A DNA stretch of 64,000 bases from Symsagittifera roscoffensis (Eukaryota; Xenacoelomorpha; Acoela; Convolutidae). The translations under genes and the position numbers were made by a program. The notes below the pieces were generated by a model. It made no database searches. It saw only the letters and a list, made by a program, of their open reading frames with translations, and was not told the DNA's origin. Where the stretch lies: positions 8,771,954 through 8,835,953 of the forward strand of contig NC_087066.1 in the NCBI RefSeq assembly GCF_963678635.1, given 5' to 3'. This document shows, piece by piece, positions 10,603-22,639 of the stretch; positions within the stretch are counted from its first letter, which is position 1; each line of letters starts with the position of its first letter.

Positions 10603-13600
10603 GTAAGTACCAGGCTTTAATTAGTAAGTCAGGTCAAGTTAATGCTGTAAAATTAACGATACCCACCAGTCGAAACAAAACGTGACTAAGAATCATTTTG
10701 CTATTGAATTTCGATTGAAAGACAAATTGTTATGAAAATTTATTAAATCGAACGAGAAGATTTTTTGGCTCGTTTGCAACAGGTTTATAAACTGAAGAAA
10801 AATTTTAAATTTCAGTTTTGAAAAACCATTTAAACGTTATCATAATGAAATGAAATTTTGCATGGCGAACAAACTAACTATTGTGAACAGATTTATCGAA
10901 CAAACTAAATATTGTGAAAAGATTTTTCCTACATACATGACCTCGTAAAAACATGCATTCAGACATAATATCACGTAACAAAGCCTTAAAAAATGAAAAT
11001 TAAAAATCTATGTGGAAGAAAGCCCGTTTTTTCCAACCATTGAAAATATGGAGGAACTTTGTATTCGGACGTGTTTTAGATTGTTTCTTTTCAGTTTTCC
11101 ACGCAAAATCAGGTACCATAATTATTGGAAAGAGTCGGATGATATATCGTTTTCGAGCCCTTTTGAGTCATAATTCGGGCGACATTGATACATTTCCTAA
11201 AATTTTCTCGGCGTCCAGGAAAACCAGTTTGAAATGTTTTGATTGATTTTTGTTCCAATTTCGAGCGAATAAAGTGAGCGAGCGGGCTGATTTCGTTTTT
11301 TGAACAACAGCAGTTATCACACACAATCATTGGAATGATAAATCATGTTAGAGCCTTAACAGGTGTGATAAGAGCGAAGTCGACTTTTTCAAAAAATTGT
11401 CACAATGTCGAGAAAAAATGGTTTAAAGTTTCAGTTCAATTTCGTTCGAGTAGAACGAGCAGGTTTTTATAGAAGGATAAGCCGCGAAACTTTAAGCTTC
11501 CGAAAGATTGTTTTTTCGCGCCATCTTAAGAACAAAAACGTTCAAAAATTCTGGAAAAAAAATGATAATAAAAAATATAATTAAGTTAGATTTGATTTTT
11601 TTTCATTTTTTTGCTTTGCTTCCTTTTTTCGGCTAAATTGTTGCTCAATTTGCTTGTTTTACTATGGTTGTCGGATATGTCTAAAAGTTCTAGGCTTTAA
11701 TTCAAATCCTTTCCTAACAAAAAACGACCTTAATCCTTTCCTAACAAAAGACGACCCAATTTGAATAAAATATTACTTATTTGAAAAAAAAACTTTTTGT
11801 AGTTATTAGAATATGGTAGGAAAATTTTGTGCTACTTGCACAGCAATCGGCTATCCTTTTTATAATATGACTTTACTTCTGATTCAGGCAGTTGACTTTA
11901 ATCGAAAATAGTTTTGATTTAATCCTGTAATTTATAGTAAAAAATTTCTGTGTCGAGAAAAACTGGCTCGTATTTGTTGTTGTTTAGTCTAATTTCGAGC
12001 GAGTAAAGCGGGCTAGTAACGTTTGTTTATCAATTAATCGGTTGTTTATAAAAAATTGATATTAGCAAAGAAGTTTCAGAATATAATTGCCAAAGAAATT
12101 TTTTATAACGCACTGGTCTTCTTACCGCATCATAAATTTTGTTTTAATGCTAATTTAAAACTAGCATTTGAATTGTTGAAAATAAGATCCTCAAATTGCA
12201 CTCCACTAGAGACAAAGGTACCTATTTTTAATGTGGTAAAAGATCGAATGAAACATAGGCAAGAGGATAAATTTGAATTATTGGCAGAAAAAGAACAAGT
12301 TTTGTTTTTATTCATTATAATATCATTGACTGCTTACATTAGCAGTGTTTCTAGTGCAACCTGGAAACCTGATTTTTGCCTTCGATCAATTTTTCATTTG
12401 TTGCTTTGAAAAAAAGTAGCCAAAAAGTTTCGGCTGAATCTAATCCTTAAAAACAAGCAAATCTATTTCCTCACTAAATTGGCCAATACAACGAAATCCA
12501 ATTCGTAGTAGAGTTTCAAACAGTATTCGAACAAAACAGTATTAAAGTAAAAAGAACACACTGAAATTCTTTTCTGACCAAGAAGCCTTGTTAATTTCTG
12601 AATCTTGTTTGTTTTTTCATGCAAAATCAGAAATCAAACTACCCTTTGGATATGGTTGGGTGAATTTGCTTTCAGTGATTTGTTTTGAGTTGAAGAACTT
12701 GCAAGGTTTGCCAGTGCGGCAAAAACGTTTGAAACAAATTTTAGTAGTGCATTCAATGAATTCTGAAACAGTATATTTTTATGGATAGCAACTAAAATTT
12801 TTGAAATAGTTTTTTTGTTCTTTACCCTCTCCCCCTTGCTATGTAAAACACTAAGTGATATATTTTGAATATGCAAAGGCATCAAAAAGAGTTAATTGTT
12901 TGCCACTATTCAATTTTGAACGATTTCAACTTACGGTGAAATAGCAGGAAATATATCGCTCGTTAACCTTACGAAAAATGATCTTAAGTAAATTATAGGT
13001 AAAATATAAGGAGCTGATTAAAAGTTCCTTCAAGTGGCTAGTTAAAAAGTTGAAATAGGTCTGGAGAAAAAAACACTTGGAGCACAAATATTTCATCACT
13101 TTCCTCAAAAGTCGGACCAATAACTATTTTGGCTCCAAAAACCAGTTTTTGAACATCTCGAAACGCTTTCCTGTGCAAAAATTAGAAATAAGCTAAAATC
13201 AATCAGCTTTTGATGTCCTGAGCTCAAATTCAGCTAAAAAAAAACTCAGTGTCCAAAAATAGTCCGCTCGATTTTTTTTATGCGGAATTTGTATTAACTA
13301 CCTATTGATGCAGTTTTTGTATTCATAATTAGGCTAGCTTAATAAAAAAAGTTTCTGAAGGTTCTTGTTGAAATTCAAAAAGCGTTAAAAAGTACTCTGA
13401 CTTTTTACTGAAGATGCAACCAAAAGTTCGAATGTTCGTTCGACGATAAACACTCGAAGGCTCTCGCGAACATTCGGTCCTATTTGAACTGCGTATTATT
13501 GAGTTGTTCAAACTGAGTATCCCAGACTCACTACTTAGGCGAGGAAGTTTTGCTGCATACGATGCTTCAGCACCCCGTCTAAATGTGTTTTAATTACTGC

Positions 13601-16600
13601 CGCAAAAGTTGTTGCAGAAATGGGCAACACTTACTGGAGATTGTGTAATTATACAAAATATTCTGCATGAAAGTTGGAAAATTTTCAATTAAATTTTGAT
13701 TATAATTTTTTCCTCAAGAATACGGAAAAACCCAACGAAATGTCGAACGTTCTACGAATGTTCGGATGTTGCTGACGATTATTCGAAGACTTTTTTTGAA
13801 CAAATGTGGCACCACTAAAACTGACTGCAGAAAAGAAATATTACAGAGGGTTAGGTTAAATGTAGTATAATATTAACACCTTTATGGTTGAGTTTTGGGT
13901 TCCATTTTTTTTTTTTAAAGTTGTCTCCTTCTCAAAAAATGCTGGTCTATAAACTTGGTTTTCAGGCTGAAGAAAAAAATATGTTTTAGATTTTCTTCCG
14001 AACTATTGTAGTCAAAACAATCTGTGCTACTGGCACAAAAATCGGCTCTCCTTGTTTTGCTACATTTTTAAGCGATTTTGAACACTTTTCAGGCCGATTG
14101 AGTACGCTAGAATTGCGTAGAGGTTTAGTCTGTTACTATGATAATCAACAAGACGGATAGGCATTAAATTAAAGCATTTTCTTATACCTTCGAACATATT
14201 TTGAAGTTTTGTTTGTCTATTCAATTTAAAATAACGGTCTGAATTTTCCAGACTTATTGGTTGGTTCTGCTCATAAATTGGCCGGACAGATTGTTTATTC
14301 GGAATAACCAAATAAATCGGGCATAATTTTACAAACGACGATTAGCCTAATCTCATGTATTTGGTAGTTCTGAAAATCAATCAATTTCATCGAGCGTTCA
14401 TACGTGGTCATTTGGTTGCTGAGACATGGGTGTGTTGCAGTTGCAGAAAATCCGGAAAGTTGCCAAGTATTGATTTTACACAGAGGCGTCGAAAGTTGAA
14501 GATTTGAATTCCGGTGTCTGCAAAATTTTTCTCATCACGTTTTTCAAATTATTTTTTTAAAGTTTCTATTATATGCATGCTGGAACTTAGCATTCGTGTT
14601 TTGGTTTCAACTTGTGGTTTGCCCTGACGCAACTTTTGATATGACCAGCCCCCTTTGAAGGACTTACAGTGTAGATCTTTTGCGCCGAATCAGTTGCCTC
14701 AAAGAATTGGGCATTGAACGTTTTATCGTTTTGAAGGTTCTGCAGACGGGATTCCTTAAAGTATGCTTAAAAATCGAAAAAAACTGCTGTTTGGTTTTAC
14801 GCATTGTACGTGCAATGCAATATACTGTTCTTACAAGCTCATATCAACCTGCTTGCCATTACTTCAAACAAATTTTCTCGATAAACTGACAAATTAAAGT
14901 AAGAATCATGACAAGTGTCACTTTTTTCCAAAAAATGTCTGAATTTTGAGGGCGCGAGAATAGCATGTAATTGCATGAATCAATAACTAGGAATTTGTGG
15001 TTAACTGGCACCCATTTCCGATTCACTGAATCCTCTAGTTGCTAACCACCATCAACAGGAACTGTTTGAGTTATCAACAGTTTTCCATTGAGTACAGCTC
15101 GTGGAAGAGAACCAGCACCCACTAATTATGATCTAAATCCGTTAAGGTGCTCAGAAATAACGAGAACAAAAATTGTCGATTTAATTTGTGTTGTGTCGAT
15201 TTTCATTTAACGTCTTTACTTGTTCAAATTCAAGTTTTCTGACCCTTTTGTTGAGTTGCGTTTATCAAAAAGCTTTAGATAGTCTTACCTGATTTTTCCA
15301 TTTAGCTATACGGGCAGCCCGGCCAGAATGTTTGCGCTAAATTGTTAGAAATTGGAGACCTCTTTTGATTGTCTTTTCTGGTTTTACAACTCAAAATACT
15401 CATTCGCCCTTAGTTGTGGGTGCTCATTTCTAAATAAGTAATGTTTTTGCGGTTGAAGGTTTTGCTTGCAGATTGTTTTTCGAAATGATTTTTTTTGTTG
15501 ACGTGATTGTGGCTGCTAATCATCAATCCAATGGCTGCTAAATTGCGTCTGATATCCTGCTTGTCAGTTGCTCTAGAGTTGCAAAAAAGTTGGAACACAA
15601 AATTAATAAAAAAAAGAGCATATGACTTATTCCAGACAATTTTTGCGGGCAAGAGCTAATTCTCAGACAAAGTATGTCTCAAGTTCACCTAAAATTTAAT
15701 TCCAACTTGCATTAAAAGTTGCTCGAAATTGGCAGATTGCTCTTTTTAATTCTTTGTCTGTTCCATTTTTTGTTACTTATTATGTTGTGTTGAATTTTTT
15801 TTGCTGAATGTTTTTCTTGAGCCTTGAACTGACGGTCTTGAAAATAAGATCACAATGGTTTTCGTACCTAAAGTAGTTTGATTCTAAGTGTTAGAGTTGA
15901 ACTCGTTTGACCTATTTTCAATTGTTTTGAACTGCATTGATATCAAATATCGGAGGTTCTCCAATGTTCAAGTGCCCTCAAATGAAATAGAGTCTTGCTG
16001 GTTTGGGTTGTACCGTGGAAGCTAATCCGTTGACTGCTTCACCGCACAATCGACTGAAATAACTTCCTTTTGTGTGAGTATAGTTCCTGGTGAATATCGA
16101 TCGTTGAACCTGAACCTTGAAGCGAGTCTGTTCCTATCTCCGCCCGCCCTGTTTGACGCGAGTAGGCGGCCATAATCTGATTGAAAGCAGACAAGCTTTT
16201 CCTGCCATTTCACTGTCTCATAAATTGTCCTTTCCCCGCTAATCTTTCTTCCCGATTCTCATTCTAATTTTAAACAAATCGGTCATGGCTTAATCGCTTC
16301 GCTTGTCAATGTGTCAGTTGATACCCTGTTGAAGTCTCGTCTGAGTTGAAATTAGTGACCTATTATTGTTGCTACTTCATAATGACAGTAATGCATTACA
16401 AAGCACTGCCAGTGTGTATGTAGTAGTACTTATTGGCGCGCTTGTTTGGTAGCTTAACGGTCATATGCGTCTAAATCGGAGTTATTTTTATCAATAGGTG
16501 ACCTTGAAGAGAAAAGAAGTTACATATGGATTGATCGCGCATTGTGCTTTGAAAGTGTTCTCGCTTTGTGTTGATAATAATAGCAGTTGGTGAATTTGTT

Positions 16601-19600
16601 CAATGGGTCTATTGTGTCTAGTAATGTTACTTGCTGGTGGTTCAAAATGTCAGTTGAGAGTTCAGAGCAAAAATTGCCTTGAATGTGTAGTGGTAGTGCT
16701 CTTAAGCTCATTCATGCTCTGTTTGAAGTGTTATTTGGTAGTCTGACCAGTACCTGGATTAGAAGAGCGAGATAAGAATGTAATAAGTGGCTGCTGTTTG
16801 TTGGTGTTGGCGCTGATCTAAATCTGTCTGATTTTAACTGGAGTGAATTGAATGAAATGAAGTCAAATCAATTGAAGTCAACTCGAATTCAGTCAAATCA
16901 AAACAAATTAGTCCTTGAGAGTGTTGTAAAAATGACGCCAACAAATGCACTTGCGGTGTGGTACTAATAATAAAATTAGTAGCGCTGTAGTTGTTGTGTA
17001 CAAGTGAACTTAATCTTGCAGAACGGCGGCAGTAACAGTCATTGACCTTGATTGAGTCAAATTAAACGGACCTATTTTTAAGTCCAAAGAGTACACAATA
17101 CGTCTCTTTGATGCTTTTATTTGCTTTGAATGCGTGATTGATTTTGAAATAGTCGTTCCTGCGTAGTAGAGACGCGATAAAAATTTGATTGAAAAATAAA
17201 AATGGAAAAGCAATTTTTTGGGGGTAATTGCAACTTAAAACGGCGTCAATCTTTTGTTGAGGGGCGTGTTCAAATTTACTGCTGCACTCGCTAATTTCCA
17301 ATTCCACTTTTGTAACCTTGTCTCAAATATATTTTTTGTTCCAATTTGTGAAAACTGAAGCACTTACCGCATTTTCAACGGTACATGTGACGCTATTTCG
17401 CCTTATTTGCATTCAAATCCCTCAAGGAGCAAGATTTTTTTCATCAATGGTTGACTTCGCGACTTGGAATTTCTATTAAATAGTGTAATATAATTTTTTC
17501 CTGCTACCTCAGATGACAGTTACAATGTAGTTCGACATAATGATTCAACCTGAGTTTTCTGTTACAGGCCAGAACCCTCAAGGAGCTATGACTGTTGTTG
17601 GTGGGCCGGGAGCCCATCTGAATTCCAGCAATGCTACCCCGTCACCCACGTTGAACCAGCTGCTGACTAACACCCACCCAAGTCAATATAAACAACAGTC
17701 GGGAGGAGAGAGAATGACTGCAAACGACCAACAGAATATCCCGGGCGGTGGTCATCCAGGGGTAGGCCTGAACATTGCACAACAACAACAATCCTCAACT
17801 GCCAACAGTATCAGCAGCGAAAACAGCAACGACAGCGAACATCAACAAGTGTGTTTGGGTTAAAGTGAAACTAGTCTTAATTTATTTTTATGGAAGATTT
17901 AGTTATTGTGATGATAAGTATAAAACATGCTTATGACTTTGTCATTTTACCTGAATGAAATGCAACTATTCACAGTTCTTCAAAAATTTAGACGTTATTT
18001 GAAAAAGTTTTTCAGCTGAACGAGTTTGGACAAGGTCAGATGCCGGGAGACATGGGGGGATTCATGCCATCTCCATCGCCCAGTGCCACTAGTGTATCGT
18101 CACTGCAGGAAGAGGAGTCCATCTCAAGCACACATGCAATGAAGACCCAACAGATGAGCCCCCAGGTGATCAACCATCCGAATGGTGGCAATAGTCAATC
18201 TATGATGCACTCAAACCTCCCCCCACCTCCTGCGAACTCTATGCACGGACCCCCTCCTCCACATCACATGTATCCACCACACCCACATCACCACCCTGCA
18301 ATGATATCCCAAATGCAAGGTCAGCATGGCCAGATGATGCATCAGACGATGGGAACAGGTGGCGGCCAGTATAACGGAACCGGGCCGCCTACGATGATGC
18401 AACAAACTACAGGCATGCGAGCTCCCGCACCTCAAATGCAACAAAACCAGGGAACTCATAGCACCACAAACAACAGTTCAGGGTCGAGTGGTAAAGATGA
18501 TGAGCGTATAGATCATTTTCTGTACTCGCTACCGTTTGGACAAGAGCCAGGCAGAAAAGAGTTTTGCGACCGTCTAATCAAAATTCTGGAAACGAGAGGA
18601 TTAATTCAAAGCAAAGTACCCTGCGTGGCAAAACTGCCAGTAGATCTGTTTCGTCTCTACAATCTCGTCAAAGAAAAGAGCGGATTCGCCACTGTAAGTT
18701 GGGTTAATTGAAGTGATCAGATGGTTTATTTTGATGCTCACACACTTTTTTTGCATTTCTTTTATCACTTCAGGTTTGCACACAAAAATTGTGGAAAGAC
18801 ATAGCAAACACTATGGACCTGAATAACTCACCGATGGCATCGTACAATATGAAGAAGCATTACACGAAGTTTTTGTTGCCATACGAGTGTCAGTATGACC
18901 TGAATGGCGCTGACCCAGCTGCCGTTCAAGCAGAGTGCGACGCACCGCCGCCGCGCAAAAGACCACCAAAGCAGAAGCCTCCGAAAGGTGATTTAGTTTT
19001 CTTCAGTGTTCGTCCTCACTTATTTTTTTTCAGTTATCAAGAGATTGAATGAGGTTACACAGCTCTGTATTATTTTTGCAATCAATATTGGCATCTTTTA
19101 ATTTTGCCCAACTTGTTTGAATTCTGAAAAATTTAATTTAGAAGAAGGTGGACGTGGTAAGAAGAGCAAAAGTTCTCAAAACAATTCAAACATCTCGAAT
19201 CCACCGGCACAAAATCCTGGGCCTGATGATATGAACGGACACACAATAAATGTGTGTGACCCATTCTCGGACGAGTTTGCGAACAATCAGAGGCCGGGTA
19301 GCAGGACTGGTGGGGTCCCGAATGCTGTGCAACTATCACCGCCCTCTGTACCACCTGGGTACTTTCCGAAGCCTCAGTTCCGCCAACCATATGAGGCTCA
19401 AATTGGTGGTGGGCCAAGTTATGTTAAAAGTTATCCTGCACCTGATAATGCCCCTCCCATTGGCACAGTGTCTCCAGGTGGATACCCTGGAGCACCCAGT
19501 TTCAGACCAAGTTACATTCCACCTCCCGGTCCCATGGCCGTACCACCAGTGTCAGGGGCTCCGGCCTACAACCCACCGATTCCTCCGACGCTCCAAGCGC

Positions 19601-22431
19601 CTCCTCCGATGATGTCACCTCCCCAAGCGGCCTCTCCATATCAACCGGGAGTAAATCGAGTGCAGCCGCCAGAAACAGCAGCGGATTCCGAAAACGGGTT
19701 CCCGCCTCCAGTCAGCGCCACTGTTCCAGCACCGTCTACATTGCAACCCAGGAGGAATTCAGCGTTTAATATGGTAAGAATTGCTTAATCGTCATCTCCA
19801 TCACAATTATTTTATGTATTTTCTGCGTGATGTAATCTTAAGTTCGGTAGATGATTTGAGAGAAAGTCTGTTTTTGGGTTTAATTGTTTTGCTGACGAAT
19901 AAAACAGTATCTTAACTGAAAAGCCTCAAATTAGAAGAAGAATCTCAAGTTTACGAGCCAACTTTTATCGCCGAGAAACCATTTTGCGCTTTAGGCGTCT
20001 GAAACTGTGCCATATCCGTACCCTTCGTCCAGTGGACACAAAGAACCCATGCCTCCGACTCCCATACCGCCCATCACTTCATCCAGTGGAGCCAGTGTTA
20101 ACAATTTGAAGGAGACTGTGGAAGAGCAACCTTCAACGAGCCCTCATACTAGCATGAAAGTTTCCACAACTGCAACGGAAGTTGAAGATGTAAGTTGATT
20201 TGGTTTCCCTTTATTATTATGGTTTAACTCTTCAAAATCTGGTTGCCTTAGTATTTAGTTTTGTTAAGAATAGTTGCATCAGATTTTCTCCAATAAGCAA
20301 GTTCAATTTTCCAACCAAATTTTGCATCTCGGTATCATATGCAACATTTCAAGCAAAAAAAAAATTCAAAAGAGATCTGTTTCAAAACGTTTGAAATGGT
20401 TTCAAAAGCATGCGAAGTTGAATTAGAAATTATTTCAGTGATCAAATTTGACGTGTGAAATTTTAGACGAAACCCGTTGAAGAAATTGAAAAATCAAGCA
20501 AGAAGTCAACGTACGAGACTGAATACTTTATGGAGGAGAAAACTTCATATTGGAGAGGTTTGTTGCTTTACTTTGAATTGATGTTACTTTTTTCTGCGCC
20601 TTATTAATTGATTTCTACAATTTCTTCTATGAAATTTTGCGTATTTGAATTTTAGATATTTGTGTGTTTAGATTCCATTGATCAGAACGACTTCGAATCT
20701 TCTTGCACTGAGGCAACAGAAGTTGTTTGCAAACCCAACACCCGAGTTCCGGCTATTTATGTCAACCATGGAGACGCGAACAAAATTCTGATGAGTTTGA
20801 AGTCAGGCCTGAAGGTAGAAACCAATTGGGCTCTTGAAACTCTTACGGTTATTTTATTCGACGATGTTACGATGCACCACCTAAACATTGACTCTTTACC
20901 GGGGATTATTGACGTTCTATTGGGAAATCTGCAAATAAACCTCGACAAACTTTCAACCAGACATTTGAGTGAAATCAAAGAAAGCAACTGCTCCACGTTA
21001 CCAAAAAATGAAAACTTCGAGAGTACGCCAAAGAAATCCAACATAGAAATGAGCAATGAAGCATCTAATCAAAAGCCCAAAAATGGAATCACTACTCCCG
21101 ATATAAAGATTAATGAACGCAAGCGAAAGTACGATAACTTAATCGAAGTTGCAGATGACGATATTCAGTTGGATTCCTGTGAAGCAAAGAAACACATTGA
21201 TGCTGTTACAGAATCTTCAAGGATATCTAACCTTGAAATGCTATCTCGTTTGAAAGCTATGAGCTTAACGAAAAGTGACCGAGATGTGTCGTCCTACAAC
21301 TGTCTACACGGAGAAATTTTAGACTCGTTACGGCAACAGAGAATACATGTGAATGGAATCAAAGGAACTAGTGCAAAATCAAATCAACGGAGAGAACTGA
21401 AATCTGCACACATTGAAGATTCTTTAAGTGAAAGTTGCGAAACATTCCGATGCGAGCAGCTCATACAAGCTGACATTGAAGAAATTGAACATGAAGCGCA
21501 AACAGTTCTCAGTATAACGAATATCTTCAGAAGCTTTTCGTGTCAGCCCTCGAACGAAAATAGATTGGCTGGACATTCCGATCTTCTTAATTTGTGCAGC
21601 CGCATGATCCAGTTTGCTCACTGGCATCCACCGAAACAGACTTCGCGTCAAAAGAGGGAAGTGAATTGGAAGATGCTTCCAGATGACTGGGAGTCAGTCT
21701 ACCTGAACGGAATCCGCGAAAACTGCATTGTACTTCTATCCAACATTGCGTCCAAAATTAACCTGGACAATTTTGACGAAAAGTGTGTATTTAGTCTAAT
21801 GGATGCACTCACTCACTGGCTCGTGTGCAAATCTTGCGTAAGCTCGGACCCAGTTCCTGGTGCTATACACTCTACAATCACTATGAAGCGCTTGGCCCTA
21901 GAAACGCTTTGCAAAATGTGTTTAGCATACAACAATACTGATTACCTTTTAGCCACACCTCCCGCAAGTAGAATATCAGAACTAGTAGCTGTACTGTTAG
22001 ACATGGTTAGCGATAGTAGCCAACCCGCAATTAGAGAACTCGCTTTAGTCTTACTAACATACCTGTCCAAGTCGGACATAGGTGTCTGCCATCTATGCAA
22101 CGCATCCCACTTTGTTAACAAAGTGTTAGAGTACCTCAAAGAGTCGGTCAATTTGATAGCCAAGTCCGGTTTCAACACGAGGACTAGCAATCCAACATTC
22201 ACATCATCATCACCCTCGCTCAGCGGCCAACTATTCGACCCTTCCGCCAACTTGTTCATGGCACGCAGTTGTTCCAGTCTACTGCTGCGCATTTCGCAAT
22301 TGAATCCCAAAATCCTGCTCCCATATCGCAAACAACTTCTCTTCCTCTCAACATCGGAAGTGTTCGCCGCAGTTGACACGAGAGAAGTATACGCAAACAT
22401 GGCCGACATCCTGTTCGAACTCAACTCTTAA
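9483..22431 (+). CDS. ARID1: ARID1/Osa (BAF250) SWI/SNF subunit, 8-exon model
   Basis: Large subunit of the nuclear BAF chromatin remodeller; in this family the ARID domain binds DNA and the C-terminal BAF250_C domain contacts the core complex. Coding exons: 9483-10602, 17568-17848, 18016-18693, 18774-18987, 19142-19773, 19995-20189, 20467-20557, 20672-22431. Every junction is GT-AG and in phase (phases 1,0,0,1,0,0,1), giving 1656 residues without a stop. Layout: a Pro/Ser/Gln/Gly-rich disordered N-terminus (1 to about 625), ARID at about 628-735, a second Pro-rich linker, BAF250_C from about 1100 to the end. It is shorter than vertebrate ARID1A/B (over 2200 residues). The ATG at 9483 is chosen because a TAA precedes it in the spliced leader. 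ARID2 is excluded by the BAF250_C domain. Confidence 0.93.
11095..11310 (+). repeat. Dispersed repeat family B, best copy
   Basis: The most complete copy. It has CCACGCAAAATCAGGTACCA, then GAGTCGGATGATATATC, GAGCCCTTTTGAGTCATAAT, AAAACCAGTTTGAAATGTTT and an end block ATTTCGAGCGAATAAAG followed by TGAGCGAGCGGGC. The - strand copy at 23860-24010 matches it block for block. About 215 bp, lying inside the long ARID1 intron. Confidence 0.65.
11640..11870 (+). repeat. Dispersed repeat family C, copy in ARID1 intron
   Basis: Shares with 48180-48370 a block TCGGATATGTCT followed by TAGGCTTTAATTCA, and a final block GTGCTACTTGCACAGCAATC then GGCTATCC. A short internal repeat, AATCCTTTCCTAACAAAA, occurs twice in tandem near 11704-11752. 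Confidence 0.55.
12915..13130 (+). repeat. Dispersed repeat family A, copy in ARID1 intron
   Basis: Diverged copy. It has GGAAATATATCG then CTCGTTAA, the block GTGGCTAGTTAAAAAGT, GGAGCACAAATATTTCATCA, and ends in AAAAGTCGGACCAA. It corresponds in order to 1080-1345 and 51885-52490. Confidence 0.5.
13960..14060 (+). repeat. Dispersed repeat family C, short copy
   Basis: Only the distal block is well kept: CTGTGCTACTGGCACAAAAA, then ATCGGCTCTCC and TTGTTTT. It matches the ends of the copies at 4100-4140, 11830-11870 and 48320-48370. Confidence 0.5.
17568..17848 (+). CDS. ARID1: ARID1 coding exon 2
   Basis: Residues about 374-467. Contains an S-N-A-T-P-S-P-T-L-N-Q-L-L stretch that I recognise as conserved among ARID1 N-terminal regions; this ties the distant first exon to the same gene. 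Acceptor TTACAG, donor GTGTGT at 17849. It ends in phase 0. Confidence 0.88.
18016..18693 (+). CDS. ARID1: ARID1 coding exon 3 (start of ARID domain)
   Basis: Residues 468-693. It begins with Met/Pro/Gln/His-rich low-complexity protein and then the first part of the ARID fold, from about residue 628. The ARID region includes the motif LPxxxxxPGRKEFCDRLI and the helix PVDLFRLYNLVKEKSGF. Acceptor TTTTTCAG, donor GTAAGT at 18694. The domain continues directly into the next exon. Confidence 0.93.
18774..18987 (+). CDS. ARID1: ARID1 coding exon 4 (end of ARID domain)
   Basis: Residues 694-764 plus one base. It completes the ARID helices (LWKDIANTMDL, then KKHYTKFLLPYECQYD) and goes into a basic/Pro tail with KRPPKQKPPK. 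Donor GTGATT at 18988 is weaker than the others but is needed for phase 1 into the exon at 19142. Confidence 0.9.
19142..19773 (+). CDS. ARID1: ARID1 coding exon 5 (Pro-rich linker)
   Basis: Residues about 765-975. It opens with a Gly/Lys/Ser basic stretch and then becomes a Pro/Ala/Tyr-rich linker. It contains the segment NVCDPFSDEF, with FNM at the 3' end. Acceptor TTTAG, donor GTAAGA at 19774. Phase 1 in, phase 0 out. Confidence 0.9.
19995..20189 (+). CDS. ARID1: ARID1 coding exon 6
   Basis: 65 codons (976-1040), phase 0 at both ends, Pro/Ser/Thr-rich. Acceptor CTTTAG, donor GTAAGT at 20190. Because both ends are phase 0, skipping it would leave the protein in frame, so it is a candidate cassette exon. 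Confidence 0.82.
20467..20557 (+). CDS. ARID1: ARID1 coding exon 7
   Basis: About 30 codons with a charged start (PVEEIEKSSKKS) and a TEYFMEEKTSYWR segment leading into the C-terminal domain. Acceptor TTTTAG at 20466, donor GTTTGT at 20558. Two AG acceptors follow at 20655 and 20671; only the second (exon from 20672) keeps the frame open. Confidence 0.8.
20672..22431 (+). CDS. ARID1: ARID1 coding exon 8 (BAF250_C domain)
   Basis: Residues about 1071-1656 with stop TAA at 22429-22431. The BAF250_C domain starts around the ILMSLKSGL/WALETL block near 20787 and continues through NCIVLLSNIASKINL, the TMKRLALETLCKMCL helix and a final LLPYRKQLL/REVYANMADILFEL block. The largest exon, uninterrupted. 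An insertion of about 200 residues rich in Lys, Ser and Asp follows the first block, which is where other ARID1 proteins also carry variable sequence. Confidence 0.93.
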
Positions 22432-22595
22432 TGTCTTTCATTATTCGTGTATTATTCTACATACTAGTTGATGCAAAACAAAACTAGCATAAATCTTTAT
22501 TTCGTTTTTCTTCAATTCAATTTACAGCCTATTCATTTCTCAGCTTAAATCTTTCATATTTTTGCAGCCTAAATTTAAATTGAATATATTTATTC

Positions 22596-22601
22596 AATAA
22601 A
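22596..22601 (+). terminator. Poly(A) signal of ARID1
   Basis: AATAAA, about 165 bases after the stop codon and the first canonical hexamer after it. Cleavage site not determined. Confidence 0.6.
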
Positions 22602-22639
22602 TGTTTTAAGAACTTCTTCCTCGGCAAATGAAGTCACGA

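Larger units (their letters stand above)
10603..17567 (+). other. Large intron of ARID1 (6965 bp), repeat-filled
   Basis: Bounded by GTAAGT at 10603 and TTACAG at 17562-17567. It is by far the longest intron of the gene; the other coding introns are 80-277 bp. It holds copies of dispersed families A, B and C. From about 15 kb rightwards the DNA becomes less repeat-like and more G/T-mixed, which could hide regulatory DNA or alternative first exons. No open frame in it is convincing. Confidence 0.8.
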
